A stretch of 64,000 nucleotides of DNA, taken from Paracandidimonas soli (GTDB lineage Bacteria > Pseudomonadota > Gammaproteobacteria > Burkholderiales > Burkholderiaceae_B). The DNA is taken from contig NZ_SMBX01000005.1 of the NCBI RefSeq assembly GCF_004342005.1, forward strand, positions 124,001-188,000, read 5' to 3'. Positions 1 to 8,225 of this stretch are shown here, piece after piece. Both the position numbers and the translations under genes were made by a program. Under the pieces are notes generated by a model. It made no database searches and was not told the DNA's origin. It saw nothing but the letters and a program-made list of their open reading frames with translations. The first letter of the stretch is position 1; every line of letters begins with the position of its first letter.

Positions 1-223
1 TCCAGCGTCCGGACGGGCCGGGAAGCCCGGATAGCGGAAACTGGCGGAACTGCGCATCGATCATCGGCAGGTCCGGCAGGGGCCGGGGGGCGTCGGCCAG
101 CGCGATGCGCCTGGCTGTATCGGCGGACAGGGCGCGGAAGCCATGGGTCACGGGATACAGCGCCGCCAGGAACAGCAGCAGGATCAGCGCCAGGGACAGG
201 GAGGTCTTCTGCGGGGCTGTCAT
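1..223 (-). CDS. Membrane-anchored protein, N-terminal part (possible SCO/thioredoxin-like accessory protein)
   Basis: Only the first ~74 codons lie in the window; the gene runs off the left edge. The start ATG overlaps the TGA of the upstream cytochrome c gene by 4 bases (ATGA), so the two are translationally coupled. The protein begins with a short polar stretch and one hydrophobic segment (about residues 8-24), fitting a membrane anchor or signal peptide, followed by a Pro-rich linker. Proteins of this size and anchor next to a monohaem cytochrome are often SCO/SenC-type copper or thiol-disulfide proteins, but the CxxxC region that would prove this is outside the window. Family assignment is a guess from context. 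Confidence 0.55.
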   Translation of the reverse strand, partial: MTAPQKTSLSLALILLLFLAALYPVTHGFRALSADTARRIALADAPRPLPDLPMIDAQFRQFPLSGLPGPSGRW

Positions 224-798
224 GGCGTATTCTCCTGCCCGCTGCCGGGCAAGGCCTGGAGGAAGCCGTGCAGTTCCTGCTCGCCGCGCCACGGATCGAT
301 CCTGTCCGAAACCTCGTCACGGGCGCGCCGGACCAGGTCGGACGAAACCGGCGGGGCGGCATTGCTCCAGGCGGAGCGGATATAGTTCAGGACGGCGGTC
401 GTTTCCTCGTCGGAAAACTGCGACTTGAAGCCCGGCATGACGCTGGTGTAGACCTGTCCGTCGACCGTGACGGCGCCCGTCATGCCCTGGAGCACGACCA
501 GGGCCAGCCGCCGGGCGTCGCCGGTGACCCAGTCCGTGCCGTCGAGCGGCGGAAACACCTTGCCCAGGCCTTGTCCCGAGGGCTGGTGACAGGACTGGCA
601 GGCGCCGGCGTACAGCGCCCGGCCATCGATCAATTGCGCGCGCTGCGCGTCGGGGACGGACGTATTGGCATAGGCCGGGATGGACTGCTCGCCCAGGGCC
701 GTGTTGCTTTCCAGCGCGGGAAAAAACCGATAGCCGGCGGCCCAGACGAGCAGGCCCGCCGTAATGGCGATGGCGATGCGGAATACGGGTGTGCTCAT
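220..798 (-). CDS. Membrane-anchored monohaem cytochrome c
   Basis: 192-residue protein with an N-terminal hydrophobic segment (about residues 6-22) that anchors or exports it to the periplasm. A single haem-binding motif CQSCH lies at residues 67-71, and a likely axial methionine at residue 121 (motif VMPGF). This is the usual layout of a class I cytochrome c that shuttles electrons in the periplasm. It overlaps the next gene by 4 bases and diverges from the peroxidase gene at 867. The partner oxidase or reductase is not in the window, so its specific electron route is unknown. Confidence 0.88.
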   Translation of the reverse strand: MSTPVFRIAIAITAGLLVWAAGYRFFPALESNTALGEQSIPAYANTSVPDAQRAQLIDGRALYAGACQSCHQPSGQGLGKVFPPLDGTDWVTGDARRLALVVLQGMTGAVTVDGQVYTSVMPGFKSQFSDEETTAVLNYIRSAWSNAAPPVSSDLVRRARDEVSDRIDPWRGEQELHGFLQALPGSGQENTP

Positions 799-866
799 AG
801 TGGCGACAGTTTACAGCGGGCGGGCAGGGAGATAGGATGGTGGCAACCTCACGACAAGGAACGATC

Positions 867-1418
867 ATGACGACGAATAAACCTCTGTACGATATTCCGC
901 TCGCTTCCATCGACGGAAAGCCGGGCTCCCTGGCGGACTACCGGGGCAAGGTCCTGCTGGTGGTCAATGTGGCCTCCAAGTGCGGGCTGACGCCGCAGTA
1001 CGAAGGCCTGGAGGCGTTGTACCGCGCCCGCAAGGACGACGGTCTCGTCGTACTGGGCTTTCCCGCCAACAACTTCAAGGGCCAGGAGCCGGGCTCCGAT
1101 GCCGAGATCCGCAGTTTCTGCTCGACGAACTATGACGTCAGCTTTCCCATGTTCTCGAAAATCTCCGTGGCGGGCGACGACCGGCATCCGCTTTACGATA
1201 CGCTGACCGCCGCGCAGCCCGCGGCGACGGGCGAGGGGCCCATGCGCGAAAAGCTGGCCGGCTTCGGCATCCAGGGAAACCCGGCGCCGGAAGTGCTGTG
1301 GAATTTCGAGAAATTCCTGGTCGACCGCGAAGGCAAGGTCATCGGCCGCTTCTCGCCGGACGTGGCTCCGGACGACGCGCGTCTGGCAGCCGCCATCGAT
1401 GCGGCGTTGAAGGGCTAG
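867..1418 (+). CDS. Glutathione peroxidase family protein (thiol peroxidase)
   Basis: 183-residue protein of the GPx/BtuE family, which reduces hydrogen peroxide and organic hydroperoxides using thioredoxin or glutathione. The family signature around the peroxidatic cysteine is visible as NVASKCGLT with Cys39, so this is the Cys form, not a selenoprotein; the second family block GFPANNFKGQEPG and the later WNFEKFLVDREGKVIGRF block are also present. The ATG at 867 was chosen over an in-frame ATG at 837 because it has a ribosome site (aagga, 855-859) at good distance and gives the usual family N terminus. Cytoplasmic; divergent from the cytochrome operon. Confidence 0.95.
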   Translation: MTTNKPLYDIPLASIDGKPGSLADYRGKVLLVVNVASKCGLTPQYEGLEALYRARKDDGLVVLGFPANNFKGQEPGSDAEIRSFCSTNYDVSFPMFSKISVAGDDRHPLYDTLTAAQPAATGEGPMREKLAGFGIQGNPAPEVLWNFEKFLVDREGKVIGRFSPDVAPDDARLAAAIDAALKG

Positions 1419-1487
1419 GCTGTTGCCGGCGGGGAGGCAGCCCGCCGGTCCGCATGTCCATCCATGGCCTGTGCACGGATGGGCATG

Positions 1488-2171
1488 TTACTTTTCCGCA
1501 TCGGGCTCGGACAGGTGCAATAGCCCGATGGATTCCAGCGACAAATTCAGATGCTGCTTCATGGCCAGGACTGCGGCGTCGGCGTCATGGGCGATGATTG
1601 CCTGGCAGACCTTCTGGTGGCCTTCGAATGCATAGGAGCCGCGAGTCAATTGCTGCAGTGCCTGCATGCGCACGCGGTCCAGATGGATCTTGCTCTGCAG
1701 AACGACTTGCCACACGCCCGGCCGTCCGGCAATCCTTGCGATCAGGGCATGCATGGCCTCGTCCGCGGCCATGAATCGGCGGTGGTCGCCCGAACGCAGC
1801 GCGTCTTCCTGCATCTTCAGGTTGGCTTGCAGTTCGGCGGCGTCATCCTGGGTGAGCTTCGCAACCGCCTCGCGCACAAGCGCGCATTCCAGGTGTTCCC
1901 GTACGAACTGGGCATCGTAGACTTCCTGCAGGCGTATTGGAGCGACGTAGCTCCCGACTTGGGGGTAGATTTCCACCAGGCCGACTTCGGAAAGCCGGAG
2001 CAGGACTTCCCTGACGGGAGTCCGGCTGACCTGGAAGCGTTCCCGCAGTTCGGCTTCCATGACGGAGGATCCCGGAGGCAATACGCCCGTCACGATCTCG
2101 TCGACAAGCGTGTCATAAATATGCTGAACCAGCATGGATCGCCGGTTGATGGGAGAGCGTGGGGATTTCAC
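1488..2171 (-). CDS. GntR-family transcriptional regulator (FadR/FCD subfamily)
   Basis: About 227 residues from the GTG at 2171 (an in-frame ATG at 2135 is the alternative; the longer open frame upstream has no family similarity). The N-terminal winged helix is clear (IYDTLVDEIVTGVLPPGS, then the recognition helix VSRTPVREVLLRLSEVGLV), followed by an all-helical FCD-type ligand domain with DEAMHALIARIAG. FadR-type regulators usually repress and are released by an organic acid. It diverges from the UxaA operon and a near-perfect inverted repeat lies between them, so it very likely controls that operon and itself. Confidence 0.92.
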   Translation of the reverse strand: MKSPRSPINRRSMLVQHIYDTLVDEIVTGVLPPGSSVMEAELRERFQVSRTPVREVLLRLSEVGLVEIYPQVGSYVAPIRLQEVYDAQFVREHLECALVREAVAKLTQDDAAELQANLKMQEDALRSGDHRRFMAADEAMHALIARIAGRPGVWQVVLQSKIHLDRVRMQALQQLTRGSYAFEGHQKVCQAIIAHDADAAVLAMKQHLNLSLESIGLLHLSEPDAEK

Positions 2172-2243
2172 GGATAGTCCACCAGAGGTTAGCAGGTTCT
2201 CGGACGCATTATACGGGGGAGGTTTGTACGTATTTTTGTTTTG

Positions 2244-2272
2244 TTCTTGTATACTACAGTACAAGAATAATA
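2244..2272 (+). promoter_or_regulatory. Promoter with overlapping GntR operator
   Basis: Inverted repeat with arms TTCTTGTA (2244-2251) and TACAAGAA (2260-2267), 8-base perfect arms around TACTACAG. It coincides with a plausible sigma-70 promoter reading rightwards: -35 TTCTTG at 2244-2249, 17-base spacer, -10 ATAATA at 2267-2272. A repressor bound to the repeat would block RNA polymerase. Symmetry, size and position between the gntR gene and the operon fit a FadR-type operator; binding by the neighbouring regulator is inferred. Confidence 0.7.
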
Positions 2273-2304
2273 GTGCGGTCTGAAAATCAAGAAGGAAAGC
2301 ATTC

Positions 2305-3354
2305 ATGGGGACAATCCGAGCAACGAAACCGCTGACGGCTTCCGGCGCCATGCAATACACATTCAGGGGGATACCGCGACAGGACGGGCGCGTGGGAACG
2401 CGCAATTACCTCGCAGTATTGATCGCCAGCAATTGCGCCGCGAGCGCCGCGCGTTTTGCCGCCGAGTGGTTCGATGAAGACCGCATGGCGGAGTGGCCGC
2501 AGGTCGACGGCGTTTTGCCGCTGGTCCACGATGTGGGATGCGGCATGGAAATGACCGGCGAGCCGATGGATCTGTTGCGGCGGACCCTCTCCGGCACCAT
2601 CAGGCATCCCAATATCGCCGGAGCGGTCGTCCTGGCATTGGGCTGTGAGCGCAACAACGTGCGCGCCTTTTTCAAGCAGGAGGGGTTGCAGGAAAGCCGG
2701 ATGCTCAGGGCCATCGTGCTGCAGGAATCGGGAGGGACCGCCGGCGCCGTGCAGGCGGCGCGCGAGGCATTGCTGGAAATGCTGCCTGTGGCCAACAGCC
2801 AGCACCGCGTCGAGGTTCCGTTCTCGGCGCTGACGGTGGGCTTGCAGCATTACGGCACCGGAGCGGAGAAAGCGATCCGCGATGCGGCCCAGGCCCTGTC
2901 GGAGACAGGCGCAAGGCTGATTCTGGCGGATTCCCGTGGGCCGGGACGGGAGGCTGGACCGCATCCGGTCTATGGCGTATCCCCCGGCGCATATCGCCGC
3001 TATGGCGAGCTTGCCGGAGAAGAACGGGTAACGGTCATGCAGGCGCCGGAAAATCCTGTCATTGCAACGACGGGGCAATTGGCCGCCGGCGCATCCCTTG
3101 TCCTTGCCGCGTTCGATCATGCAACGGACGTCGGCGCGACTGCCGTCCCGTGCATCAAGCTGGCGACGGCCGAGCGCAGCTGGAGTCGGGTCGGGATGGA
3201 TATGGACATGGCCTCGTGCGCAAAGGAACAGGCGCTGCGGGATGTATTGCCCGGGATGCTCGAAGGCTATGCCTCGGGGCAGCCGACATTGGCGGAAAAG
3301 GCCGCGGCGGGAGACGCCGAGTTCATCCCATGGCCTGTGGGCGTGCTTGTATGA
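2305..3354 (+). CDS. UxaA-family protein, short form lacking the SAF domain
   Basis: 349 residues. The start at 2305 has a good ribosome site (aagga at 2292-2296). It shares with altronate/galactarate dehydratases the opening RQDGRVGTRNYLAV and the terminal EFIPW block, but it lacks the SAF domain and also the central stretch (GGSDGFSG... SETSE... PGNNAGG) that the downstream paralogue at 3366 retains. UxaA proteins bind Fe(II) and dehydrate or cleave sugar acids and related hydroxyacids. The missing central motifs suggest this copy may be a non-catalytic or differently acting partner of the next protein. Same operon, 11 bases before the next start. Confidence 0.8.
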   Translation: MGTIRATKPLTASGAMQYTFRGIPRQDGRVGTRNYLAVLIASNCAASAARFAAEWFDEDRMAEWPQVDGVLPLVHDVGCGMEMTGEPMDLLRRTLSGTIRHPNIAGAVVLALGCERNNVRAFFKQEGLQESRMLRAIVLQESGGTAGAVQAAREALLEMLPVANSQHRVEVPFSALTVGLQHYGTGAEKAIRDAAQALSETGARLILADSRGPGREAGPHPVYGVSPGAYRRYGELAGEERVTVMQAPENPVIATTGQLAAGASLVLAAFDHATDVGATAVPCIKLATAERSWSRVGMDMDMASCAKEQALRDVLPGMLEGYASGQPTLAEKAAAGDAEFIPWPVGVLV

Positions 3355-3365
3355 GGGGCGGCGCA

Positions 3366-4892
3366 ATGCAGAACAGCTATCACTTCATTCGTCTCGACCA
3401 GAGGGACAATGTCATCGTCGCCCGTGATGCGACGCCTGCCGGGACACAGGTTGCCGGCGAGAGCCTGACGCTGCTGGACGATGTTCCCGCGGGCCACAAG
3501 ATTGCAACCCGCGCTATTGCGCGCGGAGATGCCATCCGCAAATACAACACCGTCCTGGGGTATGCGGGCTGCGATATCGAGCCCGGCGCATGGCTGCACA
3601 ATCACAACATCGTCTTCAGCGATGTGGAGAAGGATTATCGCTTCGGCCTGGACTATGTTCCTACGCCGCTGGTGCCCGAAGCGCAGCGCGCCAGGTTCAT
3701 GGGGTACCGGCGTGGGGACGGCAGGGTGGGCACCCGCAATTATGTCGGTGTGTTCATGCTGGGAGGCGCCGGCGCAGTGGCCGTGCGGCGCATTGCCCGG
3801 GGCTTCGGAACGGACGTGCGGCAGCGGTACCCGGGTGTGGATGGCGTGGTGCCGTTCGCGCATGCGCAAGGCCGTGGAGTGGACTTGGATGATGCCTCCA
3901 GGTCGTTGCTGTATCGCACGCTTGGCGGATATATCGGGCATGCCAATATCGGCGGCGCGCTGCTGGTTGTCTATGACCGCGCAGAGGATGGCCTGGACGA
4001 TTTCCTGCGCAGCCAGGGGCTGCACGAGGGCGATGCGCTGAGGGTGCTGGAGTTGCGCACCGTCGGGGATATCGAAGATGCCGTCATGCTGGGAAGGCGG
4101 CAGGTAGAAGACATGCTGTCCCGGATGGGCGACACGCAGCGCGAACCCGCCGATGCGAGCCATCTGGCCGTGGCTTTGCAGTGCGGCGGATCCGACGGCT
4201 TTTCGGGCCTGTCCGCCAATCCTGCGCTTGGCGCCGCCATGGATATCCTGGTTCGCCACGGAGGCTCCGCCATATTGTCGGAGACATCCGAAGTCTACGG
4301 GGCCGAGCACATGCTGACGGCGCGCGCGGTGACTGCGGAAGTCGGGAAGCGCCTGGTGGATTGCATCCAGTGGTGGCTGGATGACAACGCGGGCCGGGAT
4401 ACGCAGATCAATGGCAAGGTGGGACCGGGCAACAATGCCGGAGGCATTACCAACATCATCGAAAAATCCCTTGGCGGCGCCAAAAAGGCGGGCAGCACCG
4501 GCCTGATGGACGTGCTCGCCTATGGAGAACGCTTGCGTGCGCATGGGTTCGTCTTCATGGATACGCCGGGCAATGATCCGGTATCCGTTACCGGCCAGAT
4601 TGCGGGCGGGGCGAATCTCGTCTGCTTCACCACAGGGCGCGGATCGTGTTTCGGGTCGTTCCCGGCGCCTACGGTCAAGCTGTCCAGCAATACACCGATG
4701 TTCATGCGCATGCAGGCGGACATGGATATCAATTGCGGTCAGGTGATCGATGGCGACCTGACGATTCCGGAAATGGGAGAGCGCATATTCGAACAACTGC
4801 TGCGGCACGCGTCAGGCGAAATGACCAAGAGCGAAGCGCTGGGTGTCGGAGCCAGCGAGTTCATTCCCTGGACCCTGCGCAGCCACGATTGA
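3366..4892 (+). CDS. UxaA-family altronate dehydratase-like hydro-lyase, full length
   Basis: 508 residues, the usual length of UxaA. N-terminal SAF domain (about residues 8-90, HNIVFSD end), then the large domain beginning GYRRGDGRVGTRNYVGV, with GGSDGFSGLSANPALG, SETSEVYGAEH and GPGNNAGGITNIIEKSLGG, and the C-terminal MDINCG and EFIPWTLR blocks. The family acts on altronate, galactarate or, as SuyAB, on sulfolactate, so the substrate cannot be read from the sequence. ATG 3366 follows a GAGGGG ribosome site; an ATG at 3351 overlapping the previous stop is the alternative. Second gene of the GntR-controlled operon. Confidence 0.9.
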   Translation: MQNSYHFIRLDQRDNVIVARDATPAGTQVAGESLTLLDDVPAGHKIATRAIARGDAIRKYNTVLGYAGCDIEPGAWLHNHNIVFSDVEKDYRFGLDYVPTPLVPEAQRARFMGYRRGDGRVGTRNYVGVFMLGGAGAVAVRRIARGFGTDVRQRYPGVDGVVPFAHAQGRGVDLDDASRSLLYRTLGGYIGHANIGGALLVVYDRAEDGLDDFLRSQGLHEGDALRVLELRTVGDIEDAVMLGRRQVEDMLSRMGDTQREPADASHLAVALQCGGSDGFSGLSANPALGAAMDILVRHGGSAILSETSEVYGAEHMLTARAVTAEVGKRLVDCIQWWLDDNAGRDTQINGKVGPGNNAGGITNIIEKSLGGAKKAGSTGLMDVLAYGERLRAHGFVFMDTPGNDPVSVTGQIAGGANLVCFTTGRGSCFGSFPAPTVKLSSNTPMFMRMQADMDINCGQVIDGDLTIPEMGERIFEQLLRHASGEMTKSEALGVGASEFIPWTLRSHD

Positions 4893-4960
4893 AACGATCG
4901 CTTGAAGAAGACGTGTTGCTGTTCTGATCCGTAGGTTCATTCATAAGAAGGGAGACATTC

Positions 4961-5950
4961 ATGAAGAAAAAACTGGGTATTGCCGTTGGTGTGCTGAGTC
5001 TGTGTGGCATGGGGCTGGGCCAGGCGTCCGCCGCCGCGAATTTTCCTGTTCAGCCCATCAATATCGTCGTCCCGTCCTCTCCGGGCGGCGCCATCGACAT
5101 GGTGGCCAGGCTGGTGGCCAAGCAGGTGGGGCAGAAGCATGGCGTGAACATGGTGGTCAGCAACAAGCCGGGGGCGACGGGAATCGTCGGCTCGGACTAT
5201 GTGGCCAAGAGCGCGCCGGACGGCCATACGATTCTGCTGGCCTCCAGCGCGCACTCCATCAATCCTTCCATGACCAAGCTGCCGTACGACACGCTGACCG
5301 CGTTTGCGCCGGTTGTCCTGACGCATTCGGTGCCGCTCATGCTGGTGGTGACGGATTCGCTGCCGGTCAACAATGTGCAAGAGCTGATCAGCTATGCCAG
5401 GCAGAACCCGGGTACGTTGTCCTTCGCCTCCAGTGGACTGGGAGGGGCGCCGCACTTGTCGGGCGAGCTGTTCAAGCACAGCCTAGGCCTGGACATCCTG
5501 CATGTGCCCTATCGGGGAAGCACGCTCGCGCATGCCGATCTCGTTTCGGGCCGCACCCATCTCATGTTCGATACGCTGGCCGCATTGCGGGCGCCCCTGG
5601 ACGGCAAGAGGCTCAAGCCTTTGGCCGTAACGACAAAGGAGAGGGCCGCCAGCGATCCGGATATCCCGACGATGCAGGAGGCGGGGGTCGCAGGGTATGA
5701 AACGGAAACATGGGGAGGGATTCTCGCTCCGGCGGGAACGCCGCCGGATGTGGTGGAAAAACTGAACGCATGGATCAATGAGGCATTGCAGGAACCAGAG
5801 GTCCGCGACCAGCTCACCCGTACCGGCATCGTCGTTCGCGGCGGCGCGTCCGCAGACTTCGACACCTTCATCAGGGACGAGATGGTCAAGTGGGGCAAAG
5901 TCGCAAGCGATGCGGGGATCGAACCCAAGGCGATGGAAAGCGGCTCCTGA
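4961..5950 (+). CDS. Bug/TctC-family periplasmic carboxylate-binding protein
   Basis: 329 residues with a Sec signal peptide (MKKKLG, hydrophobic core, cleavage near ASA-AA). Family landmarks are present: FPVQPINIVVPSSPGGAIDMVARL at the N terminus, NKPGATGIVGSDYVAKSAPDG in lobe 1, and LAPAGTPPDVVEKLN near the C terminus. Bug proteins bind carboxylates, usually for a TctAB membrane pair; none is encoded nearby, which is common for orphan Bug receptors in Bordetella relatives. It is the third gene of the UxaA operon and presumably binds the operon's substrate. A strong terminator follows at 5971. Confidence 0.93.
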   Translation: MKKKLGIAVGVLSLCGMGLGQASAAANFPVQPINIVVPSSPGGAIDMVARLVAKQVGQKHGVNMVVSNKPGATGIVGSDYVAKSAPDGHTILLASSAHSINPSMTKLPYDTLTAFAPVVLTHSVPLMLVVTDSLPVNNVQELISYARQNPGTLSFASSGLGGAPHLSGELFKHSLGLDILHVPYRGSTLAHADLVSGRTHLMFDTLAALRAPLDGKRLKPLAVTTKERAASDPDIPTMQEAGVAGYETETWGGILAPAGTPPDVVEKLNAWINEALQEPEVRDQLTRTGIVVRGGASADFDTFIRDEMVKWGKVASDAGIEPKAMESGS

Positions 5951-5970
5951 CCGGCAGTATTCCGTAGTAG

Positions 5971-6011
5971 AAAACAGGAAGGGGAAGCCATCGGCTTCCC
6001 CTTCCTGTTTT
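5971..6011. terminator. Bidirectional intrinsic terminator
   Basis: Perfect 19-base-pair inverted repeat with a 3-base loop (arms 5971-5989 and 5993-6011) beginning AAAA and ending TTTT, located between the convergent stop codons at 5950 and 6077. Symmetrical A and T ends fit termination in both directions. Confidence 0.93.
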
Positions 6012-6076
6012 CCCGCCGGCTTCCGGGCTCGATGGCGCGGGAGCCGGCATATCGCCGCCGATGGCGGGAAATGGGA

Positions 6077-7102
6077 TCATTCCTCCAGTTTCAGGTTTTG
6101 CTCCTTGACCAGCTTTGCCCAGCGCTGCATGTCTGTCTGGATGAATTCGCGCATTTCGTCGGGTGTGCCGGCCAGCGGCTCCGCTCCCATTTCCTCCAGG
6201 CGCGACGCGACCTCCGGCGACCGCATGATGCGTATCACGTCGTCGCTGATCTTTCTGATGACGGGTTCGGGCGTGCCCGCCGGCGCCAGCAAGCCCTGGT
6301 AGCCGCCGGCAATGAAGCCGGGAAGGACTTCGGATACGGTGGGAACGTCAGGCATGTCCGTCCGCCGTTGTTCGCTGCTGATGGCGAAAACCTTCAGCTT
6401 GCCTGATTTCACATGCCCGCCGGTGCTGAAGACGCTGTTGAATTGCAGGTCGACCTGGCCGCTGATGATGTCCTGTATGGTCTGCGCGCCGCCTTTGGCG
6501 GGGATGTCGGTCCATTGGATGCCGAGCTGGCTTGCGAACAGCATGCCCGCCAGGTGAGGCGTCGTGCCCAGGCCGCTGGTGCCGTAGTTGAGCTCTCCGG
6601 GATTGGCCCGCCCGTAATCGATCAGCTCCTGCAGCGTGTTGAACGGCATCGATGGATGGGAGGTGAGCAGGTAGGGGGAATAGGTCAGTACGGAGATGGG
6701 CGCGAAATCCTTCACTACGTCGTAAGGCAGCTTGCGCAGGGCCGGAGCGATGGTCAGGGTGCCGAGGTCGCTGAACACCAGGGTATATCCGTCCGGCTTC
6801 GCACGGGCTGTGAAGCTCATGCCGATGACGGTGCTCGCTCCTGGCTTGTTGTCCACGATGACAGGCTGCCCCCAGGTTTCGGACAGCTTCTGCGCCAGGA
6901 GCCTTGCCTGGGTATCGGAAACGCCGCCGGCGGCGAATGGCACGACGATGGTGACGGGCTTGTCCGGGTAGTTGCCCTCTGCCGTCGCGGTTTGCGGCGC
7001 CGTGGCGAGCAGGGCTGCGGCAAGAGGGCCTGCAAGCATGGCGGTCAGGGCGCGGCGTCGGCCGGCCTGGGGTGTGTCGTTGGAGGGATGTCTGTATGTC
7101 AT
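6077..7102 (-). CDS. Bug/TctC-family periplasmic carboxylate-binding protein (second)
   Basis: 341 residues. The N terminus carries GRRRALTAMLAG before the hydrophobic core, so export may be Tat-like rather than Sec; cleavage is likely at ATA-EG. Typical Bug blocks: YPDKPVTIVVPFAAGGVSDTQAR, NKPGASTVIG, LLAPAGTPEPVIRK. Preceded by a clear AGGAG site. It is the last gene of the leftward dehydrogenase operon (8226-9302, 7144-8133) and shares only the family, not the close sequence, with the receptor at 4961, so the locus may import two related acids or stereoisomers. No TctA/TctB genes are present. Confidence 0.93.
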   Translation of the reverse strand: MTYRHPSNDTPQAGRRRALTAMLAGPLAAALLATAPQTATAEGNYPDKPVTIVVPFAAGGVSDTQARLLAQKLSETWGQPVIVDNKPGASTVIGMSFTARAKPDGYTLVFSDLGTLTIAPALRKLPYDVVKDFAPISVLTYSPYLLTSHPSMPFNTLQELIDYGRANPGELNYGTSGLGTTPHLAGMLFASQLGIQWTDIPAKGGAQTIQDIISGQVDLQFNSVFSTGGHVKSGKLKVFAISSEQRRTDMPDVPTVSEVLPGFIAGGYQGLLAPAGTPEPVIRKISDDVIRIMRSPEVASRLEEMGAEPLAGTPDEMREFIQTDMQRWAKLVKEQNLKLEE

Positions 7103-7143
7103 GTCTGTCTCCTGTGTGTTTCGTGCTTGTCTCGGTTTCGAAC

Positions 7144-8133
7144 TTACAAGACTCGGTTGTTCAGGGGGAGCCCTTCCAGGTGTCGGGCGATATTGTTGAA
7201 AACACCGCTCATCTTGTGCTTGAACGTGTCTCGGGTCGCCGCGGCGATATGCGGTGTCAATACCGTATTGGGGAGTTCGGCCAGCGGATTGCCTTCGGAG
7301 AAGGGCTCGCGCTCGAACACATCTAGACCCGCCGCTCCCAGGTGCCCGATGCGCAGGGCGTCGATGAGCGCGCTTTCATCGACGACGGGGCCGCGGGACG
7401 TATTTACCAGAATGCTGCCCGCCTTCATCCGGGCGAGGCGGGGAGCATCGATCATGGCGCGCGTCTGGTCCGTCAGGGGAACGTGCAGGCTGACGATGTC
7501 CGATGCCGACAGCAATGTATCCAGATCCACTCGCCTGGCGTTCAGCAGGATTTCGTCATCGGGACTCAGGGGGACAGGGTCGGTGTAAAGGCAGGTGACG
7601 CCCCATCCACGCAGGCGGGCGGCGGTCGCCTTGCCTATTCTTCCCATGCCGATGATGCCGACGACGCTGCCCGATAGCGTCCGGGACTTCAGGCGCAAGG
7701 CATTGACGTGATAGCGGCCGTCGCGCAGCTCTTTGTCGGCGAAGGCCGTGTGGCGGCAGGCAGTCAGCATCAGCATGATGGCGTGTTCGGAGACCGTGGT
7801 CGGCGTGCCGTCCGGCGTAATGGCGATGGGGATGCCGCGTTCGTCCAATGCGGCGACATCCAGCGTGTCGTGGTAGCCGACGCCCTGGTGCACGACAAGC
7901 TGCAATGCCGGCGCTGCCTGGATCATTGCCCGGCTCAGCTTTATCGTTCCCGCGACCACGATATGGCAGTCGGCGATTTTTGCGAGGATTTCGGCTTCGC
8001 CGCCGCTTTCCAGGGTAATGAGCCGGGTGCCCGCCGGCAGATAGGTTTCGACCTCCCGATACAGCGAGGTATTGCCGATGGCCAGATACAGAATCCCGGT
8101 GGCCTGTTCAGAATGATGCGAGGGCGCGTTCAC
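7144..8133 (-). CDS. D-isomer-specific 2-hydroxyacid dehydrogenase (NAD-dependent)
   Basis: About 329 residues from the GTG at 8133, chosen because AGGAG sits 6 bases upstream; the ATG at 8169 has no ribosome site. The Rossmann motif GIIGMGRIGKATAARLRGWG, the substrate-binding Arg block VNTSRGPVVDESAL, the Glu block DVFEREPF and the catalytic His in LTPHIAAAT are all present. These enzymes interconvert a 2-ketoacid and a 2-hydroxyacid in the cytoplasm. The family includes SlcC, the (S)-sulfolactate dehydrogenase, as well as glyoxylate and phosphoglycerate dehydrogenases; the exact substrate is not determined. It lies between an Ldh_2 enzyme and a Bug receptor. Confidence 0.9.
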   Translation of the reverse strand: MNAPSHHSEQATGILYLAIGNTSLYREVETYLPAGTRLITLESGGEAEILAKIADCHIVVAGTIKLSRAMIQAAPALQLVVHQGVGYHDTLDVAALDERGIPIAITPDGTPTTVSEHAIMLMLTACRHTAFADKELRDGRYHVNALRLKSRTLSGSVVGIIGMGRIGKATAARLRGWGVTCLYTDPVPLSPDDEILLNARRVDLDTLLSASDIVSLHVPLTDQTRAMIDAPRLARMKAGSILVNTSRGPVVDESALIDALRIGHLGAAGLDVFEREPFSEGNPLAELPNTVLTPHIAAATRDTFKHKMSGVFNNIARHLEGLPLNNRVL

Positions 8134-8225
8134 TAAGGTCTCCTGGGATAGGCTGGTGCGCCTGTCCATGTTCGGATGCGTGGGTATGTGGGATGGTGCC
8201 GGGAGTCATCGGATTGCACTGGCGA

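Noticed and set aside
4961-7102. Complete TctABC transporter
   Set aside because: Only binding proteins are present; no membrane subunits are encoded in the window.
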